From Schoenoplectus triqueter (taxonomy: Eukaryota > Streptophyta > Magnoliopsida > Poales > Cyperaceae): a stretch of DNA of 32,121 nt. The translations under genes were made by a program, and so were the position numbers. A model generated the notes under the pieces. The model saw only the letters and a program-made list of their open reading frames with translations. It was not told the DNA's origin and made no database searches. Below, one piece after another: positions 1 to 11,395 of this stretch. Where the stretch lies: the NCBI GenBank assembly GCA_964058805.1, contig CAXKVV010000019.1, positions 1-32,121 of the forward strand. Direction: 5' to 3'. How positions within the stretch are numbered: the stretch's first letter is position 1; each line of letters opens with the position of its first letter.

Positions 1-66
1 TGGCTGGATTTGACTAAATGTTCTCTAGGTTTGGTTGGGTTTCATCTGAGTTGGCAGGTTAGTCAG
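1..66. other. Flanking DNA left of the solo LTR
   Basis: There is no open frame or repeat signature here. The last five bases (62-66, GTCAG) are the proposed left copy of the solo-LTR target duplication. The stretch before the LTR is not purine-rich, so it does not look like a polypurine tract. That argues against 67-4914 being the 3' LTR of an element extending left. Confidence 0.5.
62..66. repeat. Left target-site duplication of solo LTR
   Basis: GTCAG lies directly before the LTR start. It is paired with ATCAG at 4915-4919, with one mismatch. Confidence 0.5.
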
Positions 67-1504
67 TGTTTACCCCTGAAAATTCAAGGAATTAAAAAGC
101 AATTTGGGACAAAAGATTCAAAAATTTAAGGAGTAATTTTAAAAGCCCGAAGAGGCTTAATTCAAGTCCAGAAGCACCACAAAAAAAGAAGAATTCAGTG
201 AAATGCTCAAAAATCAAAATTCTTAAGAAAAGAATTAAATGCTGAATCTCTACAAATTCAAATCGAAAACCTCTTCGAAACCCAAAATCTCAAAACTCAA
301 ATTTTATGGTAAAATCAAATTCTCTATAAAATTCTGAGAATTTTCATATATTACTTGATATTTTTGGAGTTACAGAAGTCAAATAAATTCCAAATTATCG
401 ATTAATATAATGAAAAATTAATTAATCAAGCATTAAAAATTAATTGATGCTTGACCAAGGGGCAAAATGGTAAATAAAAATTACCATAAATTTTTTTATA
501 TTTCAAGAAATTTTTGAGAAAATTTTGGTACAATTTGGACAAAGAGATCTTTGAGAAACAATTTAAAAGCAAAGGAGAAATAAGAAAATCAGCAAATGGA
601 GGACTCCAATTAAAAATCAAAATGGAGAGACTAAATTCGAAAATTCTCATTCTGCTACAGTGCGTGCTACAGTACTGAGCCTCTCCATGGTGTAAAATTA
701 AAAAATGGTGATGGTGCTCCCGTGCGACGAAAACTCACATATTATATACCGTTGGAAAGAGTACGGAGAGGAGAACACAATGAGATAAAGAACTTGCAAA
801 ATGGTTGAGCGGTTTGGGAGAAAACTGAAGAGGAAGTTTCCGATCCAAAAATGAAATTGAGCAATCTGAACCATAATTGATCAAATTGACACTTCAAACA
901 CCTTCTCCATGGTCACAAGAGATTGTTTAAGGGCTTGGTTGAATTTCATTAGTTTTAAATTGGTGAGACCACGAACTCGCAAATCGGGTCAAAAAACCGA
1001 GTTGGTCAAACTCTATACCAGAACATTCTATTGATTGAATAAACATAGATCAATTCCTGGGATCAATTAGATGCTAATCAAGCTTTGAAACACAAGAAAT
1101 GGTGAAGAAATGAAAGAGAACGACTATGTGGCTTGAAATCGGGTTTAAAGGCAAAAACGGGTCTCAGGTGCATAATTGTGATCCGGCAAGGTCCAAAATG
1201 CAGGAAGGGAGTGGCAATAATGTGTTTGAACCTCTACAACCTTCTAGAAATCTCTAGAATCATTTGGTGACCAAGTGGTGGTTAGGGAGGGCAAATTTGT
1301 AAATTTTCAGCAAATATAACAAACCCCACTTGTGCCCCACTTGTGCTCTCAGCTGTTAGAGCACATTTAAAACATTTAGAACTGGTTTAATACACCACAA
1401 AATGTTCAGAAGAGTATGAGAAGATGAATGAAGGGAGTTGGTGCATAAATTGGTCAAAGAAAAGTCAAACCGATCTCATACACCCATCTACTACCCCATA
1501 GGCC

Positions 1505-1512
1505 TATATAAA
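1505..1512 (+). promoter_or_regulatory. Candidate LTR TATA box
   Basis: TATATAAA is followed by a CT-rich stretch (ACCCCTCTCCTCC). The same TATATAAAC string occurs in the right-hand LTR at 14773-14780. Both sit 3.4-4.4 kb before the LTR end, which would give very long R-U5 regions. The promoter call is inference from the motif and its conservation between the two LTRs. Confidence 0.45.
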
Positions 1513-1843
1513 CCCCTCTCCTCCTTCAAACACAAGAGATATACAATCCATCCCAAGCTGAATGCTAATCCAAAACGCTGCCAAAACCAATTGAAGCTCA
1601 AATTAGATACAAAATAAGATCCAATCTTTGAGTTGAGATCAAAATCAAGCCCAAAAATACAAGATTCAATCAAATTCTCTTCTACTCAAGCTACAAATTA
1701 GATCTAGGTAGCCATATATCCTGTAAATATAGATATCAAGAGTGTATTGGAGTTTATAATTTTGATTCGTGCAATAAAGATGAAAATTTTCATGTGCAAT
1801 ATCGATTTTTTCTTCTTTTCTTGATGTTCTTATGTTGCAATTC

Positions 1844-2525
1844 AATTTTTTTTATTTTCTTTCTTTTTTTTAGCACAAATCTGCATACAAACAACATTGA
1901 ATGTTAGATTGAAGCTAAATGATGCATTTAAATCATTTAAGATCAATGAATCCCTTATAAATGTAAAATTAGCCCAAAAATGGCTGAAAATGCAATAAAA
2001 AAGAAAAAAGGGATGAGATCTACTCCAAATCTTATAAAACTTTCAAATCTAGTAGAAATAAGTCATATGAATCTATAGAAACTAATTTTACATTTTTTTG
2101 ATTTTTTATATAAAAAGTTATAGCCTTTTTAATTCTGAAAAAGAGCAAGTTCTGGTTACATCCATTTTTCCTTTTACTTTTTCATTTTTTTTTATTTTTT
2201 TTTATTTTCTTTCTTTTTTTAGCTCAAATCTGCATACAAATATCATTAAATGTTAGATTAAAGCTAAATGATGTATTTAAACCGTTTAAGATCAATGAAT
2301 CCCTTGTAAATGCAAAATCAGCCCTAAAATGGCTAAAAATGCAATAAAATGAAAAATGGGATTAGAGATATACTCCAAATCTTATAAAACTTTCTGATCT
2401 TATAGAAATAAATCATATGAATCCATAGAAACTAATTTTATATTTTTTTGATTTTTTTGTAAAAAGTTATAGCCATTTTAGTTCTGAAAATCAGCAAATA
2501 CTGGTACAGCATTTTCCTTTTTTGC
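1844..2525 (+). repeat. Tandem duplication, period about 349 bp, inside the solo LTR
   Basis: Two diverged copies start with T-runs followed by TTTATTTTCTTTC and AGCNCAAATCTGCATAC (1872 and 2221, offset 349). Both continue through ATCAATGAATCCCTT and CATATGAATC to a run near AGTTATAGCC. They differ by scattered substitutions and small indels. No coding content is seen. Confidence 0.8.
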
Positions 2526-2726
2526 CTCTGGTCTGATTCGAAAATAAAAATTTATATCTCTGCTATTCTGATTTAATTGAAATTTTGTGAGCATCTAGAT
2601 CTAGTTATAATGCATCTCTCTGTAATATTTCATAATTTTGGAGTTTCGTACGATTTTATATGCATTTATGAATCTTCAGCTAGTATATTATAATAATCTG
2701 GTTCATAATAAAATAAAAATAACTCT

Positions 2727-2960
2727 ATAAACTCTTGTGCCGGCTGAGTTCAGTCGTGAGCCCATAGTTTTAAAGAGTTATAAGGCATGTGCCGGCTGCA
2801 TTCAGTCGTGAGCCCTTGTCTTTATCTAAAATACAAAAAATATTTTTATAATTAATAAAACTCTTCTAAATCTCATGCCGGCTAATACAAAGTCGTGAGC
2901 CCTTGATTTTGAAGAGTTATAAGGCTTGTGCCGGCTAATAAAAAGTCGTGAGCCCTTGCC
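2727..2960 (+). repeat. Four-fold GTGCCGGCT...AGTCGTGAGCCC repeat with nested inverted arms
   Basis: The core CCGGCT-(variable)-AGTCGTGAGCCC occurs four times. Inside each, GGCT and AGCC can pair. Two larger units are bracketed by complementary arms: AACTCTT at 2730-2736 with AAGAGTT at 2773-2779, and AACTCTTC near 2859-2866 with GAAGAGTT at 2911-2918. Each bracket is followed by ATAAGGC and another core copy. Confidence 0.75.
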
Positions 2961-3699
2961 ATCAATAGAAATCAATAACTAAAATAATTTAAATTCAAAA
3001 GTTAAACTATTTTCTAAAACTAAAAATATATTTTCAGCTTTTTCTAAATTTTATTTGAAACTTCTTTGCTAAATAGCCTTAAAGTGCATTAAAACGATTT
3101 CAAATAAGAAAGTTTTCAACATAACAATTATTCATTATAACCTTATTGATAGTATCATAATCTGGTTTGAAAGGTTTCTTAAGCATATTTTTCAAAAATA
3201 TCAAAAATACCCTCAGCTGTCCAGTTCAGTCCTTTATCAGAAAAGAATTAAAAAACTGTACCGATCCGTGAATTTAACATATATATATTATTTTATATTT
3301 CATGCAAAAATACGCTTTAAATACCTTTCAAGTAAGCAAAACAATCCTGACAGCTCATTATTTTCAGAACCGTCCTCTTTTGATATTTTACTCAAAACAT
3401 TACTTTTTAAAGCTCAAAATGAAAAGTGTTCAACTTAAAAGTTGTTCGTAACATCCCATTTCATATTTATGTTAAATAAAATCAGTATATTATTAACTTA
3501 TTTTACATTAAAACAAATAATAAACAGTATTATCTGCTGAAGTCTTCGTAAGTATTCACATTTGTCCATTTCTAATATTCCTTCCGAAATAATATTTTAA
3601 AGGATTCAAATTAAAAAATATTAAAAATAAAAGTTGTTCATAACATTGTCATTAATATTTTTATCAAATAAAATTAATATCTTACTAATATATTTTTCT

Positions 3700-4600
3700 C
3701 AAAAAGTCTAAAAAGATCACTACATGATTATGTTTTCTTTACCGATAAAAATCAGAAAAATATTATGGTCCATTCTAAAAAAATATTTTAAAATCATAAA
3801 TATTTTGATAATAAGTATAAATAAAAATATAATAAAATATCTTTATAAATAGATCTTAAGAAAATAAATTAAAAATAGTTTCATAATAAATCATTTTAAT
3901 TAAAGAATAATCATTTCAAGATAAAATATAATAATTAGAATAAAAATCATAATAAAATAAAATCAAAAATAATGCATTCATTGAAAATATATAATAAAAA
4001 GAAATAAGATAAAAAATAATAAGATAAAAAATTTCTTAATATAAATAAATATAATTTTTATTCATTAAATCAAATTCTAAATTAAATAATTCTAAATAAA
4101 AATATACAATAATACAAAAATAAACAAAATTAAATATATAATGAATAAAAAAAATAAAATAAATATAACTCTTATTCAAAATCAAATAAAAATTAAATAA
4201 ATAAATACATAAATAAAAAGTAAAAGACTTTATGATTTTTATTTTTACCAATTAAAAATAAATTCAATTTTAAAACTAAATCAACATTCACCTAAAATAA
4301 AGATAAAAATAAAAAAATAAAGAGTAACTCTCAATTTAAAAATTGAATAAATTTAAATATCAATCAATAAATAAAATATTAGTAAAAATAATAATAAAAA
4401 ACTAAAAGACTTTTTTCTTCTTATGAAATAAAAAAATTCAATTTTAGAATTAAACCAACCTTAATCTAAAATAAAAATAAATCTCAATATTCAAAACTAA
4501 ATAAATTTAAATAAGATAAGTTCAAATAACAAATAAATAAATAAATAAAAACTAAATCATTTTATCAATAAAAAAATAAAAAATCAATTCACAAGGTGTA
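3700..4600. other. Extremely AT-rich tract of the solo LTR
   Basis: A and T make up nearly all of this stretch, with many AATAAA and ATAAATAAATAAATA runs (for example around 4528-4550). The right-hand LTR has a comparable tract at 16240-17460. Apparent frames here are low complexity and are not treated as genes. Confidence 0.8.
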
Positions 4601-4728
4601 AACTACCTTGAAAAGTTCATATCTTCCCTACCATTATCCACAGCGATCACTTAAAATTGTTTAACTATTATGTTTATTTTCTCTTTCTTAATCAGAGGTT
4701 CCTCGGGTTCAAAGCTCAGGGTAATTAA

Positions 4729-4750
4729 CAATGGGAGCTTGCGCCCATTG
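4729..4750 (+). other. U5-type hairpin of the solo LTR
   Basis: Arm CAATGGG (4729-4735), loop AGCTTGCG, arm CCCATTG (4744-4750). The right-hand LTR has the same hairpin at 19002-19023 with loop GGCTTGCG. Two base pairs there are changed on both arms together. The immediate flanks (GGGTAATTAA before, GGAATCT after) are conserved. Confidence 0.75.
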
Positions 4751-4914
4751 GAATCTTAAAGACCCCACAATCTCTAAAACCTTTAAATGTGCATTTTAAA
4801 TTTATATAAATATACCCCCAATGCACACTTAGAGGGATCTCCGTGTCCTTCTTCTGCAATTCATTGTCCAGTTCCTTCTTCAGGGCGGTGAGAGGCGCGA
4901 AAAAGGGTCGCACA

Positions 4915-4919
4915 ATCAG
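4915..4919. repeat. Right target-site duplication of solo LTR
   Basis: ATCAG directly follows the terminal CACA of the LTR. It differs from the left copy at one base. Confidence 0.5.
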
Positions 4920-6352
4920 CTTTTGAATGGTCGGGTTTTGCTCAGTTTTTTTATTTGAGACGGTCGACCGCAATTCATCCTAGGACCATTGGTTTGGTTA
5001 TCCATGGGTTGTATCGGATTTAATCTCAAATTGAATCGAATCGGGTCGCGGATGCAGATTTGACGAGTCAGATCGGACTTGGGTGGATTTTTTGAACACA
5101 CTAAATTGACCTATGTATGTGCATTGATCACACAACTTGAAGTTCAAAGAATCAAACTAATCAGAACATGTATAAGCGATTCTGTGGGTAGTCTCACACA
5201 CAGCATCTTGTTTTGGTTTGCAAGAAATTGTTTTTTGCTCCGTGCATCTATGTGATTGAAAGATGTCCCGCCAATGTCCCCATAATTTGCACGTTTTTGT
5301 GTCTTTTATTTTTTTTATTCTGTTATTGTTTTATTTATCCCGTTATTACTTTTATTCAAATTACAGAATCTTGCTTTCACAACCCAAAACGATATATATA
5401 ATTAATCTGCCGACATAACATAATAATAAATTATTTTTCAAGTAATGTCCACAAATTAAATTACGGACTATATACTGGTATTAGACGTATAATGAACGTA
5501 CGGGAATTTTTTTTTTAAATGGCACATGTAAATATGTAATGATGGCACTTGATTAAATAATTTCTAGAATGTTTTATTTTTATCTTTATAAGAAATATAT
5601 AGTTACATACAAGAAACCCTGCAGCATCGTAAGTCGCGGGATTGGTAGCATTTTGGACATCTCGTGGTTTTGGTAGTTTGTGTTCTTTTGTTTTAGTAGT
5701 AAACAGTTAGCACTGTGGTTGTGGTTAGGAATAGCTAAGTGATAGTGGAGTTTAGCAGTATTGGAAGAAAGCTAGCAATGACAAGCAACTTGAGAAATGT
5801 AAGAACCATAACCTTGTTAAGTTGGAAAGTTGGAATGTTAGGGGTTGAATCTGGAATCTAAACGTGATGCCATTAAAAATTTCATTTTATCACAGTAATT
5901 AATACTAATTAGGAATAAATATTTAACCTCATAATGTTTGTTATTTATTTTTAAATAAACAGATTTATGTAATTACTTTCTTGTAAAGATAAAATAAGAT
6001 ATGTACAAAACCAAACTAGAAATTAAAATAATGAATATATTATGTATTGTGAGTATTTAGTTAACTACTTATATTTTATAATAAATGTTTACTTTTTGTA
6101 AAGAATAGATTTATAAAAAAAAGTACTTAATTAATATGATATGAACAGGCAAGAATATTTTTGTCATTTTGCACTTTAAGAATTAATATCAGATAGTAAA
6201 TAATTGCAAGATCTACGTAATAAGTTGCGTAGTAATTTGTAGAGAGTAAAAGTCATTCTCCCCTTTTAAATAAAATATTTAGAGAAAAAAATTCTTGTCG
6301 GGTTTCGAACGCTCACGAAAGAAATAGAAATAATATTTTAATCAGTATGTAT
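4920..6352. other. Intergenic DNA between solo LTR and MULE
   Basis: No gene, tandem repeat or terminal inverted repeat is recognised. Open frames are short and lack plant-protein character. Base composition changes at 4920 from LTR-like to more mixed sequence, then becomes AT-rich. The right end abuts the MULE target duplication. Confidence 0.5.
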
Positions 6353-6361
6353 ATCTTCTTA
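6353..6361. repeat. MULE left 9-bp target duplication
   Basis: ATCTTCTTA directly precedes the element. It is identical to 11517-11525. A 9-bp duplication is the hallmark of the Mutator superfamily. Confidence 0.95.
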
Positions 6362-6482
6362 GGGGAAATTGGATTATTGCCACCCCAAAACTCTTAATTT
6401 AGAGATTTGCCACCCCATAATTAATTTTAGGAGATTTGCCACCCTAAATTACAAAATTCTCTATAATTGAGATTATTGCCAC
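6362..6482 (+). repeat. Left terminal inverted repeat of MULE (121 bp)
   Basis: It matches the reverse complement of 11396-11516 at every base that I compared. Homology stops after GATTATTGCCAC. The repeat contains four copies of a short word, ATT-(N)-TTGCCACC or ATTTGCCACC, spaced roughly 30-55 bp apart. These could be transposase-binding sites. Confidence 0.95.
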
Positions 6483-6533
6483 CATTAAATGATTTTTATG
6501 CATGAATAATTTTATTATTAAATAAATTTATTG

Positions 6534-6662
6534 TATATACCAGATGTATTTTCATATTTCCCCTACTACCCTTGCACTCCTTAACTGAATCCACTATCAG
6601 ACTTACCAATTTATACCCCCTTCCCCTCGATCTCTCTCTCTCCCGCCGCTTATCCCCCATCA
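6534..6662 (+). promoter_or_regulatory. Candidate promoter of the GRF zinc-finger gene
   Basis: A TATATA motif at 6534-6539 lies just inside the left inverted repeat. A pyrimidine-rich patch follows at about 6605-6662 (CCCCCTTCCCCTCGATCTCT and onward), of the type found around plant transcription starts. The proposed ATG at 6795 lies about 255 bp downstream of the TATA motif. Motif-level evidence only. Confidence 0.35.
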
Positions 6663-6794
6663 CTTCTCCTTCAATTATATCGCATGAAACCCTAGTGAAG
6701 AAAGAAAAACAACAAAGGGGGGATAATCGTCAATCAGTAGCCAAGTTCCCGATCGCCTCTCTCCTTCATGAAGAAAACCTAGCGCTCAATCTCC

Positions 6795-7566
6795 ATGTCT
6801 CGTCATCACAGTCGATCAAGCTCCGCCCAATCCGACTACTCCAGCGCTCCTCTGCCGATCGTGCGATGCCCAAATTGCAAGGTGGATGTCAAGAGGCTTG
6901 TGAGCGGTACTCCGAAGAATCCCGAAAGGGTGTTTTACAAATGCCCATATTACCAGGTCAGGTTACATACCCATATACATACCAGGTTTGGTTATTTACC
7001 ACAATGCACAAAGAGTCGGGTTCCATGGAGTTATAGGGTTTGGTTCAATGCACAAAGAGTTCAGTTTTCCATCAGATCGCTGAAAAGAAGCAGGCCCTGC
7101 ACCTAAGGTGTTAAAATGAATAGAATAAAAAAAGGTAATGTGTTCGCTAATGCATCTTAACAACTTGGGAGTATGTTCTAAGTCCATTTATCTTACTGCC
7201 ATATGTGGCTATGTGCGCAGCAGCCTTGCTGTTCTTCAGCCTTTTATAGGCCTTGCTTGCGCATATAAAGGCCGAATACCTGTTTTTGCAATTGCTTATG
7301 TCGCAATCTTATTTGATATATGGTTTGTTTTAATTTCGCAGACGTTACCTAATTGTAGATTCTATATGTGGGAGGAAGAGTATGAGAATTACATTCGGGA
7401 AATAGGAGTGGCGAACGTGCAGAGTGATGTGGAGCTTAATCTTATTGTCAAAAGAATTGAAGCTCGATTAGAAGATGCGATGGAAGAGTTGAAGAAGATA
7501 AAACTTATCATTATTATAAACATCGTTGTTTTGATCGTTGTTGTGATTGTGATGATGCACAAATAA
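6795..7566 (+). CDS. GRF-type zinc-finger protein with C-terminal membrane anchor, carried by the MULE
   Basis: Two exons, 6795-6956 and 7342-7566, are joined in phase 0 (TACCAG|GTCAGG ... TTTCGCAG|ACGTTACC) across a 385-nt intron. They give 128 residues. Residues 1-20 are Ser/Arg-rich. The GRF-type finger spans about 24-67 with cysteines C25, C28, C50 and C59. The usual GRF core is represented by ERVFYKC, so the Gly of the name motif is replaced by Glu. A charged, probably helical segment (about 80-108) leads into a strongly hydrophobic stretch at 109-125, which reads as a single tail anchor. Small GRF-finger proteins with this layout are common in plant genomes. GRF fingers in other proteins bind single-stranded nucleic acid, but no function is shown for this type. 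The start was chosen because the finger frame is open from this ATG. The gene lies wholly between the inverted repeats and convergent to the transposase. Confidence 0.8.
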
Positions 7567-8131
7567 GAAGAATTTAGATTATATTGTTATTTTTGGAATT
7601 AGAGGTAGAATGGTGATTAGTTATGTGTGATGATGATTAGTTATGTATAATGGTGAAACAACAATCTGTATTGAGAAACAACAATTTGTATTATAAAATG
7701 CAAATTCCATTGGCAGCTACTACAACAAATGCTGAAATTTCATTGTTAAATTCTATTGTTGTATTAGAAACAACAATTTGTATTACAAAATACAGCTGCT
7801 AACTGTTAAATTTCACTGTTAAATCTTGTTGTTGTATTAGAAACAACAATCTGTATTACAAAATACAAATTCCATCGACAGCTACTACAAAAAATGCTGA
7901 AATTTCACTGTTTCTCTTTTGTTCCTCTTTCCTTCCTGTAAAGAATACTGGTTCCTCGCTGGTTACAAAAAAAATGTTGGTTCTTACTGATTTGTTCCTC
8001 TTTTCCTGCGATCAAAAATTAAAATTTCAAATCAGAATTAGAGTTTCCTTTGGAAAAAACCACGAATTAAAATGTACTTGCTGCTAAAAAGAGAATTAAA
8101 GTTTGAAAGATTTTTAACTTTTTAAGTTACC
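7567..8131. other. Convergent 3' region of the two MULE genes with internal repeats
   Basis: This is non-coding. Between about 7656 and 7912 an imperfect unit recurs three times: AGAAACAACAATYTGTATTA, followed in some copies by CAAAATAC, AAATTCCAT and AGCTACTACAA. The remainder is T-rich with further short direct repeats such as GGTTCCTC. Both genes must end their transcripts here. Confidence 0.6.
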
Positions 8132-11100
8132 TCACCTCTTAATGGTTCCTTCTACTGGATTTGGAGCATCCTCGGGGGGTGGCTCTTTGCATGTTCTTGC
8201 TTGATGACCAAACCCTTTACATTTCTTGCATTGATGTCTTTTCCTTCCTGGCTCGAGACAACCCAGGATCCTTTGCTTTCTAGGCCTTCCTCGTGGTCTC
8301 TTGTGTTTGGGTGGGTACACTATGAAATCAGGATCGCTTTGAACCCATTGTGCTTTGTCATTCATGGGCCAGATCTCTCCTGCATAAGCCATTTTAAATC
8401 TATCAACTGAATAATAGTCATGAACGTAATTCTCCATGCGTGCTCCCCTAATGGAGCAAATAAATGCAACCGCATGAATGCATGGTAATCCAGTAATTTG
8501 CCATTCTCGGCAAGCACACTCTTGTTTATTCAAGTGAACTGCATACCTCCATGCAACACCACCGGGGTCCATTCCACTAACCTCTGCATAATTATCACCG
8601 CCTCGACTGACATTTATCTTTTCAGTATTCCTACTTTTTGCATTCAAATCCCGCATTACACTCGGAAGAATCACACCATTAAGTCTTTCACCTACCATTT
8701 TCCTCTCCCTAAACTTCACCATAATCCGGTGTCTAATCTGATCAACGAGATCAACAAGATGCAGTTCCTTCAAGTCTTTTATCCAACTATTAAAACACTC
8801 TGCTATATTGTTAGTCAAGTAATCACATTTCGTCAACTCAGAAAACTTACTTTTGCACCAAATATTACTGTGATGATTTTTGAGATATTCAATAGCCTGT
8901 GGTGACTCTGCTATGATATTATCCAAGTGGGATTGACACTTTTGTGTGGTGTAGGCCCTTGCTGCGGGCCACATATTCTTATCGTAGATAATACCATGAA
9001 ACTTTTTTTTAAAGTTTTCCATCAGATGTCTCATACACTCCCTATGCTCTGAATCAGGGAATGTACTTGCAATAGCAGGTGCTAATCCCTTATCTGCATC
9101 CGAAGAGATTGCCAAACCCGGTGGATTTCCTATTGCATTCCTCAACTGAGTCATGAACCACTGCCAGTTCTCCTTTGTTTCCGCATCAAACACTCCAAAT
9201 GCTACTGGATACAACCAATTGTGACCATCAATTCCCGAAGCAGCTGCTAACTGTCCCCTCCAAATGCCTGAAAAATACATCAGCAAGTTAAAATAGCTTG
9301 GACATAATGAATGAAAATCAGTGATTTAAATATTTAACATAATGAATGAAAATCAGTGATTTAAATATTTAGGTTTACTTACCATTCAAATGAGTTGAAT
9401 CAACACCCAAATAAGGTCTACAACCATGTAGAAAGCCAGATATACATGGTTTGAGCGCCACAAACAATTTGCTAAAATACATTTTATTGCCAATCCTTGT
9501 GCAATCTATTTCAACAATGCTGCCCGGACATTTCACTTCCAACTCGGCCTTAAAGTTGTATAACACATTGAAGCTCTCATCCCATGACCCCTGCATCTTT
9601 TTAAGAGCCAATTTTCTGCCCTCCCAAGCCTTGTTATAAGTGACCTTTACATGAAACTCATCTTCTAACTTCTCCTTTACTTGTTTTGCTCCAGCTGTGG
9701 GATTCTTTCGCAACCAATTTGCCGCTCGTTCTGATACCCAAGATTGAGAAACCATATTTCCTGCAACCATGCTAGTAGACGGACACGAATGTTCATTTGG
9801 TAAGACTTTCACCTGTAATTGCAAAAAACTAATTGAAGCCTTGCAATCTTATACATCATAAATAAATGTTCTAAATTAGTATGCATGCATACCATAAAGG
9901 CATTGCTAGCTTGAACCTTAGAAGCACGAATCCTCCATAGACAATCAAGATTTCTGCATTTTCCTATGAATCTGTTCTTGTCTGACTTTACTATTATGTA
10001 TTCAAATTCATTTTTTATAGCAAAGTGTCTCAATGCGTGTCTAAAGGTATTGGCATTTGAAAATAACGCTTTAAGCTCTATCTTCGGATTGTTCGGGTCA
10101 TATGCAATGCTAGGCTCACTTCCAACTGCATCCTGATTCACAATTAACTCCTCATCGTATATTTTATCCCCTGACACAGTTTCTGCGCCAATTTGAACCT
10201 TCTCTCCAGCACTTGCATGAGAAAAATCATCCTCATGACCAGAAAGATACAAAGCTTCATCATCTAATCCCACATAATCAGCAAGGTTGCCAGAAATATT
10301 ACATTCTTGGGTGCTGTCCACTTGGCTCTGACTACCCAGAACAATTCTTGCTGCCGCTTGAGATGGAGTGCAAAGGTAATTTAGATTTGTACCACTATAA
10401 TTTGAACTCCGATCAGCATCGCACAATACTATAAGAAATGATAACTTTCTCTCGTTTCGATACATTACAATTAAGTCCGATAATTGAGATTCAGATAGTA
10501 GCTCCAGTTCTCTAGCCTCAGTTTTGTCAAGAAACCATATTTTTGGTGTTTGGCTCCTGCCCCAACCAATCTTTTCAAATAAATCACTCTTCAAATCTAC
10601 TAGAGAAAACTTATCTGAATCAACAACCCATTCTAGTGTCCTTCCCTTGAAATACACTTTTCTACCATCACTTTGCTTGTTCCAAAAGCCCTCAATTTTA
10701 ACCTCCATCCTAAAGGCAGTTTTTTGACCAATCCTGTACAAAAAGGTTTAAGCAAAAATAGCAAGAATAAGCAGTTTATTTGATAGCAAAAAGGTCAATC
10801 CTCAAGGCAGTTTCTCTATACTGCCAATTGTGCTTTTGAACAAAGCAAAATTACAAGTGCCATGATTTATTTGCTAATAGTGGATGTAATATAATACAAT
10901 AAAATTACTCAGGCGAAGATTAATTATAGGGGATTAAACAATAAAATTTTTTCTGGTTAGTACTGGTAACAACAAACCAGTGACTTATCTCAAAAACCAA
11001 TAATTGTTTGTAATATTGACAACGATCCTGAATGAAGAGATAAAGGAATGCGAGGCTACTTACCCGCTGGGAACCCAGGAGAAATCCATTTCACTTCCAG

Positions 11101-11152
11101 GCAGAACAGTATGTTTAAGACCACTGGACTCGTGTTTGGCGTCAGATGGCAT
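8132..11152 (-). CDS. MuDR-type (mudrA-like) transposase
   Basis: I infer four exons: 11152-11064, 10733-9893, 9812-9383 and 9267-8132. All junctions are GT-AG and keep frame, giving 831 residues. The first junction (CCCAGCGG|GTAAGT ... TTGTACAG|GATTGG) is the least certain. Without it, translation could start at 10708 (MEVKIEGFW). The N-terminal region (about 39-140) resembles the usual MULE leader domain. A MuDR DNA-binding region lies near 249-310 (GKCRNLDCLWRIRASKV). The MULE catalytic core follows, with D448 (GVDSTHLNG), D510 (ISSDADKG), the C531-x2-H534 motif (HRECMRHL) and E610 (TNNIAECFNSW). A SWIM finger has C704, C706, C716 and H718. A CCHC zinc knuckle has C800, C803, H808 and C813. 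All expected catalytic residues are present, so the protein may be active on the flanking inverted repeats. Confidence 0.93.
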
Positions 11153-11353
11153 GGTACATGGAGAACGCAGGGTTAGACAGTGGGATAGGCGGGAGATGGT
11201 GGGGTGGGTGGTGGGATAGACGGGAGATGGCAGGGTAGCGGTGGATGGAGGAGGTTAGGGTTAGGCGGACCAGTAGGCTCTTCTTTGACTCAGCGGGATT
11301 TGTTGGACAGATTATTTAGAATGGATGGAAGGGTAATTTGGGAATTAATATTA

Positions 11354-11360
11354 TTATATA
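11354..11360 (-). promoter_or_regulatory. Candidate TATA box of the transposase gene
   Basis: TATATAA on the minus strand lies just inside the right inverted repeat, about 200 bp upstream of the proposed ATG at 11152. The position suits a MULE promoter. Motif evidence only. Confidence 0.4.
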
Positions 11361-11395
11361 TTTTTTTTCAAGGGAAGAGAAATTATACTGTATTA

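Larger units (their letters stand above)
67..4914 (+). mobile_element. Solo LTR (about 4.85 kb) of a Tat-like Ty3/gypsy element
   Basis: The left end, TGTTTACCCCTGAAAATTCA, matches the first bases of the long LTR at 11937 (TGTTTACCCTTAAAAAATTT). The right end, from about 4660 to 4914, aligns with 18925-19199. Shared blocks include CAGGGTAATTAAC, GGGATCTCCGTGTCCTTCTT and GCGCGAAAAAGGGTCGCACA. The unit therefore has the TG...CA ends of an LTR. No primer-binding site follows 4914 and no polypurine tract precedes 67, so it is best read as a solo LTR left by recombination. Flanking 5-mers GTCAG (62-66) and ATCAG (4915-4919) agree at four of five bases, as expected for an old target duplication. 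It carries no coding frame of note. The middle is AT-rich and differs strongly from the right-hand LTR, so the two belong to different subfamilies. Confidence 0.75.

Noticed and set aside
6572..7036. A 154-residue frame overlapping the GRF gene in another frame
   Set aside because: It lacks any motif and reads through the intron. The overlapping frame carries the cysteine pattern and splices cleanly.
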